Source: an uncultured bacterium (GTDB lineage: Bacteria; Patescibacteriota; Minisyncoccia; Phycocordibacterales; Phycocordibacteraceae). From it: DNA of 9,936 nucleotides. The notes below the pieces were generated by a model that did no database searches, was not told the origin of the DNA, and saw only the letters and a program-made list of their open reading frames with translations. Of the stretch, positions 1 to 6,909 are shown piece by piece. Location: the NCBI GenBank assembly GCA_943914435.1, contig CALUBY010000024.1:1-9936 (forward strand), written 5' to 3'. Positions within the stretch are counted from its first letter, which is position 1. The number at the start of each line of letters is the position of its first letter. The position numbers were made by a program, and so were the translations under genes.

Positions 1-12
1 CTCAAATCCCAT
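1..12 (-). CDS. Possible start of a gene cut by the left edge
   Basis: The minus strand reads ATG GGA TTT GAG into the window edge (M-G-F-E), preceded by a perfect TATAAT hexamer 10 nt upstream of the ATG. Only four codons are visible, so no product can be named. It is listed because the promoter-like element and the 23-base gap after the upstream oxidoreductase fit the start of another minus-strand gene. Confidence is low. Confidence 0.25.
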
Positions 13-22
13 AATACTGAGA

Positions 23-28
23 ATTATA
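23..28 (-). promoter_or_regulatory. -10 hexamer TATAAT at the left edge
   Basis: A perfect consensus TATAAT lies on the minus strand 10 nt before a possible ATG at 12-10, just downstream of the oxidoreductase stop codon. No -35 element is visible at the usual spacing. Initiation 7 nt after the hexamer would leave a leader of about 4 nt. Confidence 0.35.
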
Positions 29-35
29 CCCCTCT

Positions 36-1424
36 CTAAATCATGCAGCGTTGGTCAACAGGGTCGAAAATAGATCGTTCAACAATGTCTCCTGCAAGGA
101 TTCTAGCGATGCGCTTTCCGCCAAAAATTGACGGAAGAATACCGACGCCGTTACAGCCAAGGTTATAAAGCAGTATCGGATTGCAGGGCTCTATACCAAT
201 GCGACGAAGACCACCGGGCGTGTACCCCATAAGGCCATGCCAGCAGAAAGAGAACTCGGTGCCCGGGTCAGGATAATGGTGATAGGTAGCACGTAAGAAG
301 GTATCGAGCTTTTCACGCATGTCTTCACGACAGGTATCGGTACGCGAATAGAGTGCCTGATTAGGAAGAACCTGCTCAGGACCTCCTGCACATACGAGGT
401 TCTTTGCCTCGCCTTCATCTTCTCCATGCGGACGACGCGTAAGGTAGAAGTAGGCGTCTCCGGTTGGATCCCCTGGGTTCTTGCTTTCAGGCGGAAAATA
501 ACTCATTGCCGTTGGTGTCGCATTCATCGACTCAAGGTACCCGGCCATGTATCCAATACGTCCATGTACGAGGTGATGGAACTTTGTATCGATGTCACTT
601 CCAGACGCATTCTCAATTGAGAATTGCTCAAACCCATTTGTACACAAGACGACACGACGTGCCTCAATGGAATGTGATCCAACCATAAGAAGAGCGCGGT
701 CTTCTGATAGCACCACTTTTTGTACCGGGCTTTCTTCAAAAAGAGTAAATCGGCCAGGATAGCTAGATAGCATATAGCCTACGAGTTCCTCCGTAAAAAG
801 AGCGCTGTTCATGCAGCCCTTTGGGCTCGAGATACAGGCGAGATATTGTCGGTTCTCTGTTTCAAGAAGACCAAGGAGATCGTCTTGAGGTACTACTGAG
901 TACAAATCCTTATAGATAAGAGGAAGTGCCTCTTCCCACCCCGCTTCCTTAGCAACGAGGATAGTCTCCGCAGGAAGACCCCCTTCTACTCGGTTCTTAT
1001 TTTCCTCAAGATGCTCAACGAGCTGCTCGAGCGACGTGTAGCCTGCGTAGCCTGTAAAACGGTACAGAGGCGAACGAAGCCCTGCTTCAGCGATAATCTC
1101 ATCAAGAAGACCCCATGCGCCTTCAATAGAGCGCTGCCCTTCAACCGCAAGCTCGAGCCCAAACTCTTTTACAATAGTTTCAAATGGGCGTTCAAAGTAT
1201 GACGTAACCTGTCCCGCATTATGTCCTGTCGCGCCATGAGCCACCCTATCGGCCTCAACAAGAGTCACTGAATGCTCCGTATCGCGCAGCGTGCAGTATG
1301 CCGTTACCACACCCGCGATACCGGCACCCACAATAGCAACCTCAGTTGCGCTATCGCTCTCTATCGAAGACACGGGACGTGTCCGGTTTAATTGAGCAAG
1401 CCAGGGTGAAGTGTTTGGAATCAT
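36..1424 (-). CDS. FAD-dependent oxidoreductase, DAO (D-amino acid oxidase/DadA/glycine oxidase) superfamily
   Basis: The 462-residue protein is a predicted soluble flavoenzyme. Its N-terminal Rossmann motif is VGAGIAG (residues 32-38). The acidic residue that binds the FAD ribose follows at the end of the second strand (VEAD, 56-59), then HGATGHNAGQ (63-72), the small-residue loop usual in DAO-family proteins. The C-terminus has the second flavin-binding segment (LGCNGVGILPSIFGGKRIA), again typical. Members oxidise amine or amino-acid substrates, but nothing visible fixes the substrate. The start is chosen at the ATG because a TATACT hexamer ends exactly 6 nt upstream, and the preceding gene ends in a strong terminator, so this is probably its own transcription unit. 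No Shine-Dalgarno sequence is visible. An amino-acid-oxidising enzyme is somewhat unexpected in a reduced CPR genome. Confidence 0.85.
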   Translation of the reverse strand: MIPNTSPWLAQLNRTRPVSSIESDSATEVAIVGAGIAGVVTAYCTLRDTEHSVTLVEADRVAHGATGHNAGQVTSYFERPFETIVKEFGLELAVEGQRSIEGAWGLLDEIIAEAGLRSPLYRFTGYAGYTSLEQLVEHLEENKNRVEGGLPAETILVAKEAGWEEALPLIYKDLYSVVPQDDLLGLLETENRQYLACISSPKGCMNSALFTEELVGYMLSSYPGRFTLFEESPVQKVVLSEDRALLMVGSHSIEARRVVLCTNGFEQFSIENASGSDIDTKFHHLVHGRIGYMAGYLESMNATPTAMSYFPPESKNPGDPTGDAYFYLTRRPHGEDEGEAKNLVCAGGPEQVLPNQALYSRTDTCREDMREKLDTFLRATYHHYPDPGTEFSFCWHGLMGYTPGGLRRIGIEPCNPILLYNLGCNGVGILPSIFGGKRIARILAGDIVERSIFDPVDQRCMI

Positions 1425-1430
1425 GCTGTC

Positions 1431-1436
1431 AGTATA
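1431..1436 (-). promoter_or_regulatory. TATACT -10 element, predicted leaderless start of the oxidoreductase gene
   Basis: TATACT-GACAGC-ATG: the hexamer ends exactly 6 nt before the start codon, so initiation at the usual +1 would fall on the A of the ATG. No -35 hexamer or Shine-Dalgarno sequence is visible. The T-tract of the upstream gene's terminator occupies the place of the -35 region. Confidence 0.6.
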
Positions 1437-1441
1437 CCGAA

Positions 1442-1477
1442 AAGAAAAAGACCCGCGAAGTCGCGGGTCTTTTTCTT
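1442..1477 (-). terminator. Rho-independent terminator, possibly bidirectional
   Basis: A perfect inverted repeat has arms 1442-1458 and 1461-1477. It has a GC-rich core (GACCCGCG/CGCGGGTC) and flanking A/T arms giving a U-tract in either direction. It overlaps the stop codon of the membrane-anchored protein gene (1476-1478), so it terminates that transcript just before the oxidoreductase promoter. Confidence 0.85.
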
Positions 1478-2567
1478 ACTGATACTGGATGAACATTGGC
1501 TGCGGAGTGAGTTTAAGAAGGTCTTGCGGCGTAAGGAGACGTTCGCTCGGTGGCTTCAAGTCGTTCTTATAGAAGATTTTGAATCCAGTGAACTGTACCG
1601 GCTCCGGTGCAATGTACTGTCGGTACGTGCCGAGCTTCAACGTAGGCGGTCCCCAGCCATCCATGTCCATAACAATCTGCACCTCTGGAAGTGGCGTGAT
1701 GTTCTGGTAGTTGGTAACCATCTTCTGGGTGAAGCGATGCACGATGAGGACCTTTGGGGGCAGGTTATGCTCGCGTACCAAATTAGCCATATACTCTGCG
1801 GCGTAGTTAATTTCTTTCGCATCAAACGATCCAATGACGTGTCCCGGAGGATCGTCACCAATCATATGGAATTCAGGATCAAGACCTAGGTGCACGTTCG
1901 GCATCGCGAGGTACTTCTCAAGGAGGGGTAGCTCATACTCAAGAGTCGAGAATCCAATCTGGATATCAAGAATGACAATACCGTTTGGGATCTTATTTGC
2001 GATTGCCACCGCCTTGTCTATCTCTGAGTCAGGCATGCGAAGCATGTACTTCCCTTCTCTTCCGGGAAGCTCTTGTGCCGTTATCGCTATGTAATTAATA
2101 GCAGGCACCGTGGGCGTTTCTGGATCTGCCGCTTCCCACTTATCCTGCTCACGTCGTAGCATTGATAGCATCGTCGCCTCGTCATACTCGCCAAGCACGC
2201 CCATTTTTGTCGAATAGAAATTGCCGTAATACGCAATGATGCGGTTAAACGGTAAGAGCGCACCTTCGTTAGGGTACGGAGCTTCCGCAGGCCAAAGGCG
2301 TGGCGTTGTTGTCGGTGTTCCTGACGCATAGTTCGCCATTGAAAGCATCTTTGCGTCATACGCCTCCTTATCAAACACTGGTTTTTTAGGCTCCCTATCA
2401 AAGAGCGCATCAAGAGTTGAGGTTGCAGCGTCGTTTTTTGAAGCAGACCGGTCATACCGCGTTGCCATTGCGTGCGGAATCACAAGCACAATTAAAAGAA
2501 GCACCACGACACCGGTACCGAGAATGACCGTTATCGGTTTACGCAGATGCTCCAAAAGAGGTTTCAT
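1476..2567 (-). CDS. Membrane-anchored protein with possible TIM-barrel/glycoside-hydrolase-like extracytoplasmic domain
   Basis: The protein is 363 residues from the ATG at 2567. A basic N-terminus (MKPLLEHLRK) is followed by one hydrophobic segment at about residues 11-31, so it is a signal anchor with an outward-facing domain. A Ser/Thr/Asp-rich linker follows. The globular part begins near IIAYYGNF and has alternating strand-like segments ending in acidic residues (IVILDIQIG, LGLDPEFHM, IVMDMDGWG). This resembles a TIM-barrel hydrolase layout, but I do not recognise a named family, so catalysis is unproven. The C-terminal FKIFYKND...MFIQYQ segment looks like the last strands. A GTG at 2600 would add 11 residues. 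The ATG is preferred because it puts the basic residues next to the membrane segment. It overlaps the upstream 68-codon gene by 29 nt, which suggests coupled translation, and it ends in a strong terminator. Confidence 0.7.
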   Translation of the reverse strand: MKPLLEHLRKPITVILGTGVVVLLLIVLVIPHAMATRYDRSASKNDAATSTLDALFDREPKKPVFDKEAYDAKMLSMANYASGTPTTTPRLWPAEAPYPNEGALLPFNRIIAYYGNFYSTKMGVLGEYDEATMLSMLRREQDKWEAADPETPTVPAINYIAITAQELPGREGKYMLRMPDSEIDKAVAIANKIPNGIVILDIQIGFSTLEYELPLLEKYLAMPNVHLGLDPEFHMIGDDPPGHVIGSFDAKEINYAAEYMANLVREHNLPPKVLIVHRFTQKMVTNYQNITPLPEVQIVMDMDGWGPPTLKLGTYRQYIAPEPVQFTGFKIFYKNDLKPPSERLLTPQDLLKLTPQPMFIQYQ

Positions 2568-2745
2568 TGTGGGGTACTTCACGAGAAGATGAGCGCGCAC
2601 GTTCTTGCCTATACGAAATACCTATAGCGATTGCGAGTATTCCAAGCACCGGCAATATCCACGTCAAAATACTCATGGGAAGTCCAGAAAATGGAGATAG
2701 CGTTACAAGGCTACCAATTCCAATAAGCATGAATGAGCGAGTCAT
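2539..2745 (-). CDS. Small two-helix membrane protein, function unknown
   Basis: The 68-residue protein has two hydrophobic stretches (about residues 5-20 and 25-44) separated by a short SGLP turn, then a polar, Arg/Ser-rich tail (RQERARSSSREVPHNETS). This fits a helical hairpin with a charged tail. No family is recognised. Support for a real gene is a TATACT exactly 6 nt before the ATG with a possible -35, and a 29-nt overlap with the following gene. The two are probably co-transcribed, with the small protein first. The function could relate to the co-encoded surface protein, but that is only inference from adjacency. Confidence 0.6.
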   Translation of the reverse strand: MTRSFMLIGIGSLVTLSPFSGLPMSILTWILPVLGILAIAIGISYRQERARSSSREVPHNETSFGASA

Positions 2746-2751
2746 GCCTCT

Positions 2752-2779
2752 AGTATAGCCTATTCAGGTTTCTGGCCAA
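2752..2779 (-). promoter_or_regulatory. Promoter of the small membrane protein gene (TATACT, predicted leaderless)
   Basis: TATACT (2757-2752) followed by AGAGGC and then ATG puts the predicted +1 on the start codon. A weak -35, TTGGCC (2779-2774), lies 16 bp upstream. It sits in the 37-bp gap after rsmI, which indicates a separate transcription unit. Confidence 0.6.
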
Positions 2780-2782
2780 AAA

Positions 2783-3478
2783 TCACGTGCTTGGAGTGAC
2801 TATAACGACAAATTCTCCCCGAACCTGATCAGGATGCTCGGCAAAATGAAGAGCGACTTCTCGCGCCGATCCTTCCACAAAAGACTCATATATTTTAGTG
2901 AGTTCACGCAAAACGATAACTCGTCTGTTTTCTTCAAGTACGTCCGTAAGTGAGGCAAGGGCCTTTTCGATTCTGTGGGGAGATTCATAAAACACCATCG
3001 TGCGCTCTGCGTCTCTAATTTCCTTAAAGAGAGTCTGTCGTCCCTTCTTGTGTGGAAGAAACCCGAGGAACGTAAACTCGTCGGTCGGAACCCCGGCAAT
3101 AGAAAGTGCGGCGGCAACCGCAGAGGGGCCAGGGATAGTCTCAATGCGCACCGCATCCTGCAAGGTGTTACGCACCTCGCGCACTAACGCACTTCCCGGG
3201 TCAGAGATTCCTGGAGTGCCCGCGTCTGTTACGAGCGCGATATGCTTTCCTTCAGCAAGCATCTGCAAAATACGCGTTGAAGCATAGCGGCCACTTTGCG
3301 CATGAAAAATAAGAAGTGGCTTTTCAATACCATACCGCGCAAGGAGTTTTGCGGTGACGCGCGTATCCTCGCACGCAATAGCATCTGCGGCCTTAAGCGT
3401 ATCAAGGGCGCGCAGCGTAATATCGGCAAGATTGCCAATGGGGGTCGCGACTACCGAGAGTGTTCCGGATTCGTTCAT
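2783..3478 (-). CDS. rsmI: 16S rRNA (cytidine(1402)-2'-O)-methyltransferase RsmI
   Basis: The 231-residue cytosolic enzyme transfers a methyl group from SAM to the 2'-O of C1402 in the 16S decoding centre. Tetrapyrrole-methylase-fold signatures are present in order: ATPIGNLADITLRAL near residue 11, CEDTR, VTDAGTPGISDPGS, IPGPSAVAAALSIAGVP, FLGFLPHKKGRQ, and VFYESPHRI. It is shorter than E. coli RsmI (286 residues) because the C-terminal extension is absent, as is common in small genomes. The gene lies 38 nt after murC and has an extended -10-like TGATACAGT ending 6 nt before its ATG, so it may be expressed both by readthrough and from its own promoter. Its substrate base, the C1402 equivalent, is encoded in the 16S gene of this same window, within CACCGCCCGTCA. 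Confidence 0.93.
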   Translation of the reverse strand: MNESGTLSVVATPIGNLADITLRALDTLKAADAIACEDTRVTAKLLARYGIEKPLLIFHAQSGRYASTRILQMLAEGKHIALVTDAGTPGISDPGSALVREVRNTLQDAVRIETIPGPSAVAAALSIAGVPTDEFTFLGFLPHKKGRQTLFKEIRDAERTMVFYESPHRIEKALASLTDVLEENRRVIVLRELTKIYESFVEGSAREVALHFAEHPDQVRGEFVVIVTPST

Positions 3479-3484
3479 AGAAAG

Positions 3485-3493
3485 ACTGTATCA
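3485..3493 (-). promoter_or_regulatory. Possible extended -10 (TGATACAGT) for rsmI
   Basis: The minus strand reads TGA-TACAGT-CTTTCT-ATG. The TGn extension could offset the weak hexamer (4 of 6 consensus positions) and the missing -35. The 6-nt gap to the ATG matches the TATACT genes, giving a predicted leaderless start. It is weaker than the others. Confidence 0.35.
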
Positions 3494-3516
3494 GACCCGA
3501 CCAAAAAGCACGCCTT

Positions 3517-4809
3517 TTACGCGACGAGACGATTGGCAACCGTGTAGATATCGCCTGCACCCATGGTCATGATGAGGTCTCCTTTCTGGGGCTCCGTCTC
3601 AAACACCTGTTCTATCTCTTCAAAGGTCGCGGCCACGGCGTCGACTCCCGTCTGACGAATATGCTCGGCCAGCTTCTCACTCGTCGTAACCCCATCGTCT
3701 GGTTCTCGTGCAGCAAAGATAGGCGCAATAAGTACCTTATGTGCTCCTGCAAATGCGGTCGTGAACTCCGCAAATAAGTCACGGGTACGACTGTACGTGT
3801 GAGGATGGAAGGCAACAAAGATACGACCTTCGGTACGCTCGCGAGCTGCGAGCAGCGTCTTTTGGATTGCCGTTGGATGATGTGCGTAATCGTCATACAC
3901 ATCGACCCCGTTCTTTGTCGCGCCCTTGTACTCAAATCGTCGCCACGTACCCTCAAACGCCCGAAGCGCATCCGCTATTTGGGTGTCGGTTATCTGAGGA
4001 AAGGCAATGCGAGCAGCCGCTGCTGCCGCTGCTGCGTTCATGCGATTAAACTCCCCAGGAACAAGAAGTTCTGGTACTGCCTCCAATGTGTAATCAATAA
4101 CCGGTGCCGAAAGACCCTGAAGCAACGGGGCGATGTTTGGATCACTCGGATTAGTCACAATCGCACCATGCGCAGGAACCTTCTCCATGAACGTACGGAA
4201 TGCACTCTGCACGTCGGCAAGATCCTTGAAGTAATCAGAGTGATCGAACTCAATATTAGTGACCACGAGCACCGTTGGCGTAAGGTTCAAGAAATGGCGT
4301 CGGTACTCACATGACTCTACGACGAATAAATCAGATGTTCCTGGAAGGTAGTTGGAATCAAACTCGCGCACGATAGACCCGACGATAGCCGTGGGCTTCG
4401 CATCCGCGTCCCGCAGGGTACGCGCAAGCATCGCGGTAGTTGTCGTCTTTCCATGCGTACCGGCAACCGCGATAGTGCGCTTCCCTTTCGACACATCTCC
4501 GAGCATTTCAAAGTATGACTTCATCGGAATGCCTCGCGCGGCAATGGCTTCCATAAACTCAGGCGCACGTGTTTCCCACGCCGCACTGTACACAACCAAA
4601 TCAGTGTCGGGCGCAATGTTTTCTATGTCCGCACCGACATGTATAGGCACCCCGAGATCACGAATCCTATCAAGGGTTTCTGGACTTTCGCTATCGTTAG
4701 TTGCCTCTATGAGGTAGCCATCATGATGTAGAAGCTGCGCAAGAGCGCTTATGCCAATACCACCAATCCCTACAATATGAATCTTCTTTATTGTGGAAAG
4801 GTCGCTCAT
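3517..4809 (-). CDS. murC: UDP-N-acetylmuramate--L-alanine ligase MurC
   Basis: The 430-residue cytosolic ATP-dependent ligase adds L-Ala to UDP-MurNAc, the first amino-acid step of peptidoglycan precursor synthesis. The N-terminal nucleotide-sugar domain has VGIGGIGISALA (residues 13-24). The central ATPase domain has the P-loop AGTHGKTTTT (116-125), VESCEY and TNIEFDHSDYF (184-194). The C-terminal domain has DDYAHHPTAI (306-315) and HPHTYSRTRD (335-344), which favour MurC over the other Mur ligases. It is shorter than E. coli MurC (491 residues). The usual G-x-H-N motif reads GEFN (252-255), so His is replaced by Phe. The GSD commonly seen after the first helix reads TNDSE. The start overlaps the murD stop as ATGA, implying coupled translation. 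Mpl is the alternative in this family, but the chain and neighbour favour MurC. Confidence 0.9.
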   Translation of the reverse strand: MSDLSTIKKIHIVGIGGIGISALAQLLHHDGYLIEATNDSESPETLDRIRDLGVPIHVGADIENIAPDTDLVVYSAAWETRAPEFMEAIAARGIPMKSYFEMLGDVSKGKRTIAVAGTHGKTTTTAMLARTLRDADAKPTAIVGSIVREFDSNYLPGTSDLFVVESCEYRRHFLNLTPTVLVVTNIEFDHSDYFKDLADVQSAFRTFMEKVPAHGAIVTNPSDPNIAPLLQGLSAPVIDYTLEAVPELLVPGEFNRMNAAAAAAAARIAFPQITDTQIADALRAFEGTWRRFEYKGATKNGVDVYDDYAHHPTAIQKTLLAARERTEGRIFVAFHPHTYSRTRDLFAEFTTAFAGAHKVLIAPIFAAREPDDGVTTSEKLAEHIRQTGVDAVAATFEEIEQVFETEPQKGDLIMTMGAGDIYTVANRLVA

Positions 4810-6128
4810 AGGGCTCGTACAATGTCGGTAAAGGTATCGCCTCGATCATACTCATTCTTAAACATACCGAAGGAGGCAAACGCGGGCGAAAGAAGAATGA
4901 TATCTCCCTTCTCGGCATGAAGTCTGGCATCAGCAACGGCACGCGCAAGCGAGTCGAACACCTCAACACCTGGGAACGCAGATAGAATGCGATCCGTTCC
5001 GCTCCCTGCGAGAAGCGAAACGTGTTTTGTGGTCTCCCCAACGAGCTCTAGAAGATTCTTCATTTCAAGACCCTTATCATGTCCGCCCATAATGAGAATG
5101 ATGCGCTGACCTTCTTCTGAGGCAAGTGCGTGAAGCGCCACAATGGTGGCTTCAGGAGTCGTAGAATTTGTGTCGTTGTAATAGGAAATACCGTCCTTCA
5201 GCGCAACCAGCTCAAGGCGACCAGGAACACCGAGGAAGCTTTCAAGTGCCTTCTTAGACGTGGCGTCAGGCACTCCAAGTGTACGTGCTGCCGCAAGCGC
5301 CACAGCCGCGTCATAGCGATTGTGTGATCCTGGGACAAGAAGCTCCCAATCTTCAGGTAGGTTCTTTTCACCTACGACCGTAACCTTAGAAACAATGGCC
5401 TGTTCGTACTTATCGATAACGGTCAGTGCCATCTGCTCACCAAGAATCAGCGCATCCTCGGGTTTTTGATAGAGGAATATGTTCGCCTTATCTCCCAAAT
5501 ACACGTCTATATCATCCTTATAGTACGAAAGGTGATCCGGATAGAATGTCGTAAAAATAGCGAGTTCAGGACTCATCCTTTCTTCTCCAAATCCTTGAAG
5601 CTGCCAAGAGTCGAGCTCAAAGAGTGCTGTATGTGCGGATGTCGCTTCCTCAAGAAGCGCGAGTGTTGAGACACCGCGCACATTCCCTCCCACAAGAAGG
5701 TTTCCGCCCGCAGCTCTTAAGATTCCCTCAAGCATGTGCGTAACGGTAGACTTGCCACGGGTTCCGGTAATACCAATAACAGGAATCCCGGAAAGTTCCT
5801 TAAACCACGAAGCACTCATCTTTATCGGAACCCCTGCCTTTCTCGCCTCGGCAATATAGATAGAATCGAGAGGTACTCCAGCAGCTTTTAGAATAAAATC
5901 GCGGTCACGGAAGTCTTCGAGACGATGCTCTCCGAGCACGTAAGAAATATTTGGAAACTCTGAAAGGGCTTCAATTGAAGTCGCGAGCTCTTCTTTCGAC
6001 TTGAGATCAGTAACGATGAGCTCAGCACCCTTTGATGCCAAATAACGTGCATCACCCACCCCTCGACCAAGAAGGCCGAGCCCCATGACGGTTATACGCT
6101 TCCCCTTAAAATAAGAATCCAGGTCCAT
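4806..6128 (-). CDS. murD: UDP-N-acetylmuramoyl-L-alanine--D-glutamate ligase MurD
   Basis: The 440-residue cytosolic ligase adds D-Glu to UDP-MurNAc-L-Ala, close to E. coli MurD in length (438). The N-terminal domain has VMGLGLLGRG (residues 14-23). The P-loop is TGTRGKST (121-128). ELDSWQLQGF (171-180) replaces the usual SSFQL-type motif. TTFYPDHLSYY (193-203) and DKANIF with a candidate carbamylated lysine (K214) follow. The substrate motif PGSHNRYDAA and the C-terminal LLSPAFASFGMFKNEYDRG, which in MurD binds D-Glu, are both present. Oddly, the NDSKAT motif reads NDTNST, so its lysine is missing. murC follows with a 4-nt ATGA overlap, giving two consecutive pathway enzymes in one operon. 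This is a fragment of a division/cell-wall cluster, without ftsW or murG nearby. Confidence 0.9.
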   Translation of the reverse strand: MDLDSYFKGKRITVMGLGLLGRGVGDARYLASKGAELIVTDLKSKEELATSIEALSEFPNISYVLGEHRLEDFRDRDFILKAAGVPLDSIYIAEARKAGVPIKMSASWFKELSGIPVIGITGTRGKSTVTHMLEGILRAAGGNLLVGGNVRGVSTLALLEEATSAHTALFELDSWQLQGFGEERMSPELAIFTTFYPDHLSYYKDDIDVYLGDKANIFLYQKPEDALILGEQMALTVIDKYEQAIVSKVTVVGEKNLPEDWELLVPGSHNRYDAAVALAAARTLGVPDATSKKALESFLGVPGRLELVALKDGISYYNDTNSTTPEATIVALHALASEEGQRIILIMGGHDKGLEMKNLLELVGETTKHVSLLAGSGTDRILSAFPGVEVFDSLARAVADARLHAEKGDIILLSPAFASFGMFKNEYDRGDTFTDIVRAL

Positions 6129-6134
6129 TCCTGA

Positions 6135-6147
6135 ATCCTAGCGTATA
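6135..6147 (-). promoter_or_regulatory. Possible -10 elements for murD
   Basis: TAGGAT (6140-6135) ends 6 nt before the murD ATG, and TATACG (6147-6142) ends 13 nt before it. The first would give a leaderless mRNA, the second a leader of about 7 nt. Neither has a clear -35. An AGGA lies in the leader but is poorly spaced as a ribosome binding site. Confidence 0.3.
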
Positions 6148-6159
6148 TCTGAAAAACGG

Positions 6160-6693
6160 CTAGTTACAGGCAACTTCAACCTCTGATTCGGTGCGCGCAA
6201 GCTCACGACCTGAGAATGGAACAGAGATGAATTGATACGGACTCGTGATTGCCTGGGTCACCATACAGTCCGGTGCAGGGCTTTTGAGCGTAATAGCGAC
6301 GGTGCGGACGGTATTCCCATCCGTCACATCGGTGACCTCTATCGAGTGACCGCCGGTTGCTCGCTCTCCTGCGAACACCCCTATAACGTAGTCTCTTTCA
6401 AAATTAACCTCGGGCATTGGTGTTTCGTCCCCCATAGTCATGTTCCAAAGGCGCGCGAACTCTTCTTCAGTATAGATTGCATAATTCTTGCGAGCGGAGA
6501 CCTCGTTCGCATTCGTTCCCTCCGCAATAACCGTAAACGGAATCGCCTCCGGTGCATCAGCACGGAGCGCAGACGCGCTTACATTGTTTGAGGACGGTAC
6601 GTCCTTTTCACCAAATGGATTGTAATAGTAAACGACTCCCCCAATAAGAATAGCGATACCGACGATTCCAAGCACCATGACCATGTGACGCAT
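6160..6693 (-). CDS. Membrane-anchored PrcB C-terminal-domain protein
   Basis: The protein is 177 residues from the ATG at 6693. One hydrophobic segment at about residues 4-24 follows a short basic start, giving a type II anchor with an outward-facing domain. The soluble part resembles the PrcB C-terminal domain: YTEEEFARLWNM (73-84), NFERDYVIGVFAGERATGGHSIEV (97-120, with the characteristic strand followed by G-x-x-x-T-G-G), and a closing PYQFISVPF strand (152-160). In Treponema, PrcB is a lipoprotein of a protease complex. The CPR homologues' role is unknown, so a protease partner is only suggested. A TTG at 6702 is possible, but its position overlapping TATACT makes it unlikely. The ATG at 6693 is 8 nt after TATACT. 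Cys143 and Cys176 could form a disulfide. Confidence 0.7.
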   Translation of the reverse strand: MRHMVMVLGIVGIAILIGGVVYYYNPFGEKDVPSSNNVSASALRADAPEAIPFTVIAEGTNANEVSARKNYAIYTEEEFARLWNMTMGDETPMPEVNFERDYVIGVFAGERATGGHSIEVTDVTDGNTVRTVAITLKSPAPDCMVTQAITSPYQFISVPFSGRELARTESEVEVACN

Positions 6694-6701
6694 ATGTGCC
6701 A

Positions 6702-6707
6702 AGTATA
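6702..6707 (-). promoter_or_regulatory. TATACT -10 element of the PrcB-domain gene
   Basis: TATACT is followed by 8 nt and then ATG, leaving a leader of 0-2 nt. No -35 or Shine-Dalgarno sequence is seen. It lies just beyond the terminator hairpin of tRNA-Ile, so this is an independent unit, perhaps reading on into murD. Confidence 0.6.
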
Positions 6708-6741
6708 CCCATACTTTGGATAATGGGAGTCGTAACCCTGG

Positions 6742-6783
6742 GTATAGGAAAAGCCGCCAGATACCTGGCGGCTTTTCCTATAC
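6742..6783 (-). terminator. Rho-independent terminator of tRNA-Ile, possibly bidirectional
   Basis: Perfect 19-bp arms, 6742-6760 and 6765-6783, flank a 4-nt loop. The GC core is GCCGCCAG/CTGGCGGC, followed by TTTTCC. It begins 27 nt after the tRNA 3' end. Confidence 0.85.
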
Positions 6784-6809
6784 GACACGCTTCCTGTTCC
6801 TGTACTGGG

Positions 6810-6882
6810 TGCAAGCGGTAGGATTCGAACCTACGACCGCTCGAGTATCAGTCGAGTGCTCTACCAACTGAGCTACGCTTGC
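6810..6882 (-). tRNA. tRNA-Ile (anticodon GAU)
   Basis: The 73-nt cloverleaf has acceptor arms GCAAGCG/CGCTTGC, U8-A9, a D arm GCTC/GAGC with AGTTGGTA loop, anticodon stem CTCGA/TCGAG with loop CTGATAC (GAU at 34-36), a 5-nt variable loop, and T arm GTAGG-TTCGAAT-CCTAC. The discriminator is A73. The genome reads ACCC after the acceptor stem, so CCA appears to be added after transcription. tRNA-Ile(GAU) classically sits in the 16S-23S spacer. Here it remains next to 16S, but a terminator separates them and no 23S follows. Confidence 0.97.
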
Positions 6883-6909
6883 ACTCAACACAGGACGCTG
6901 CGCCTTCGG

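Noticed and set aside
2087..2455. 122-codon minus-strand frame inside the anchored-protein gene
   Set aside because: It is an out-of-frame shadow, and the host frame has a coherent signal anchor and domain.
2568..2600. GTG start at 2600 for the anchored protein
   Set aside because: It would add 11 residues before the basic/hydrophobic anchor and enlarge the overlap. The ATG at 2567 is simpler, though GTG cannot be excluded.
3799..4314. 171-codon plus-strand frame opposite murC
   Set aside because: It is antisense to a clear murC gene with all motifs. The translation is low-complexity, Cys/Arg-rich and has no promoter or family resemblance.
6694..6702. TTG start at 6702 for the PrcB-domain gene
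   Set aside because: It overlaps the TATACT promoter hexamer. The ATG at 6693 keeps the anchor intact and fits the promoter spacing.
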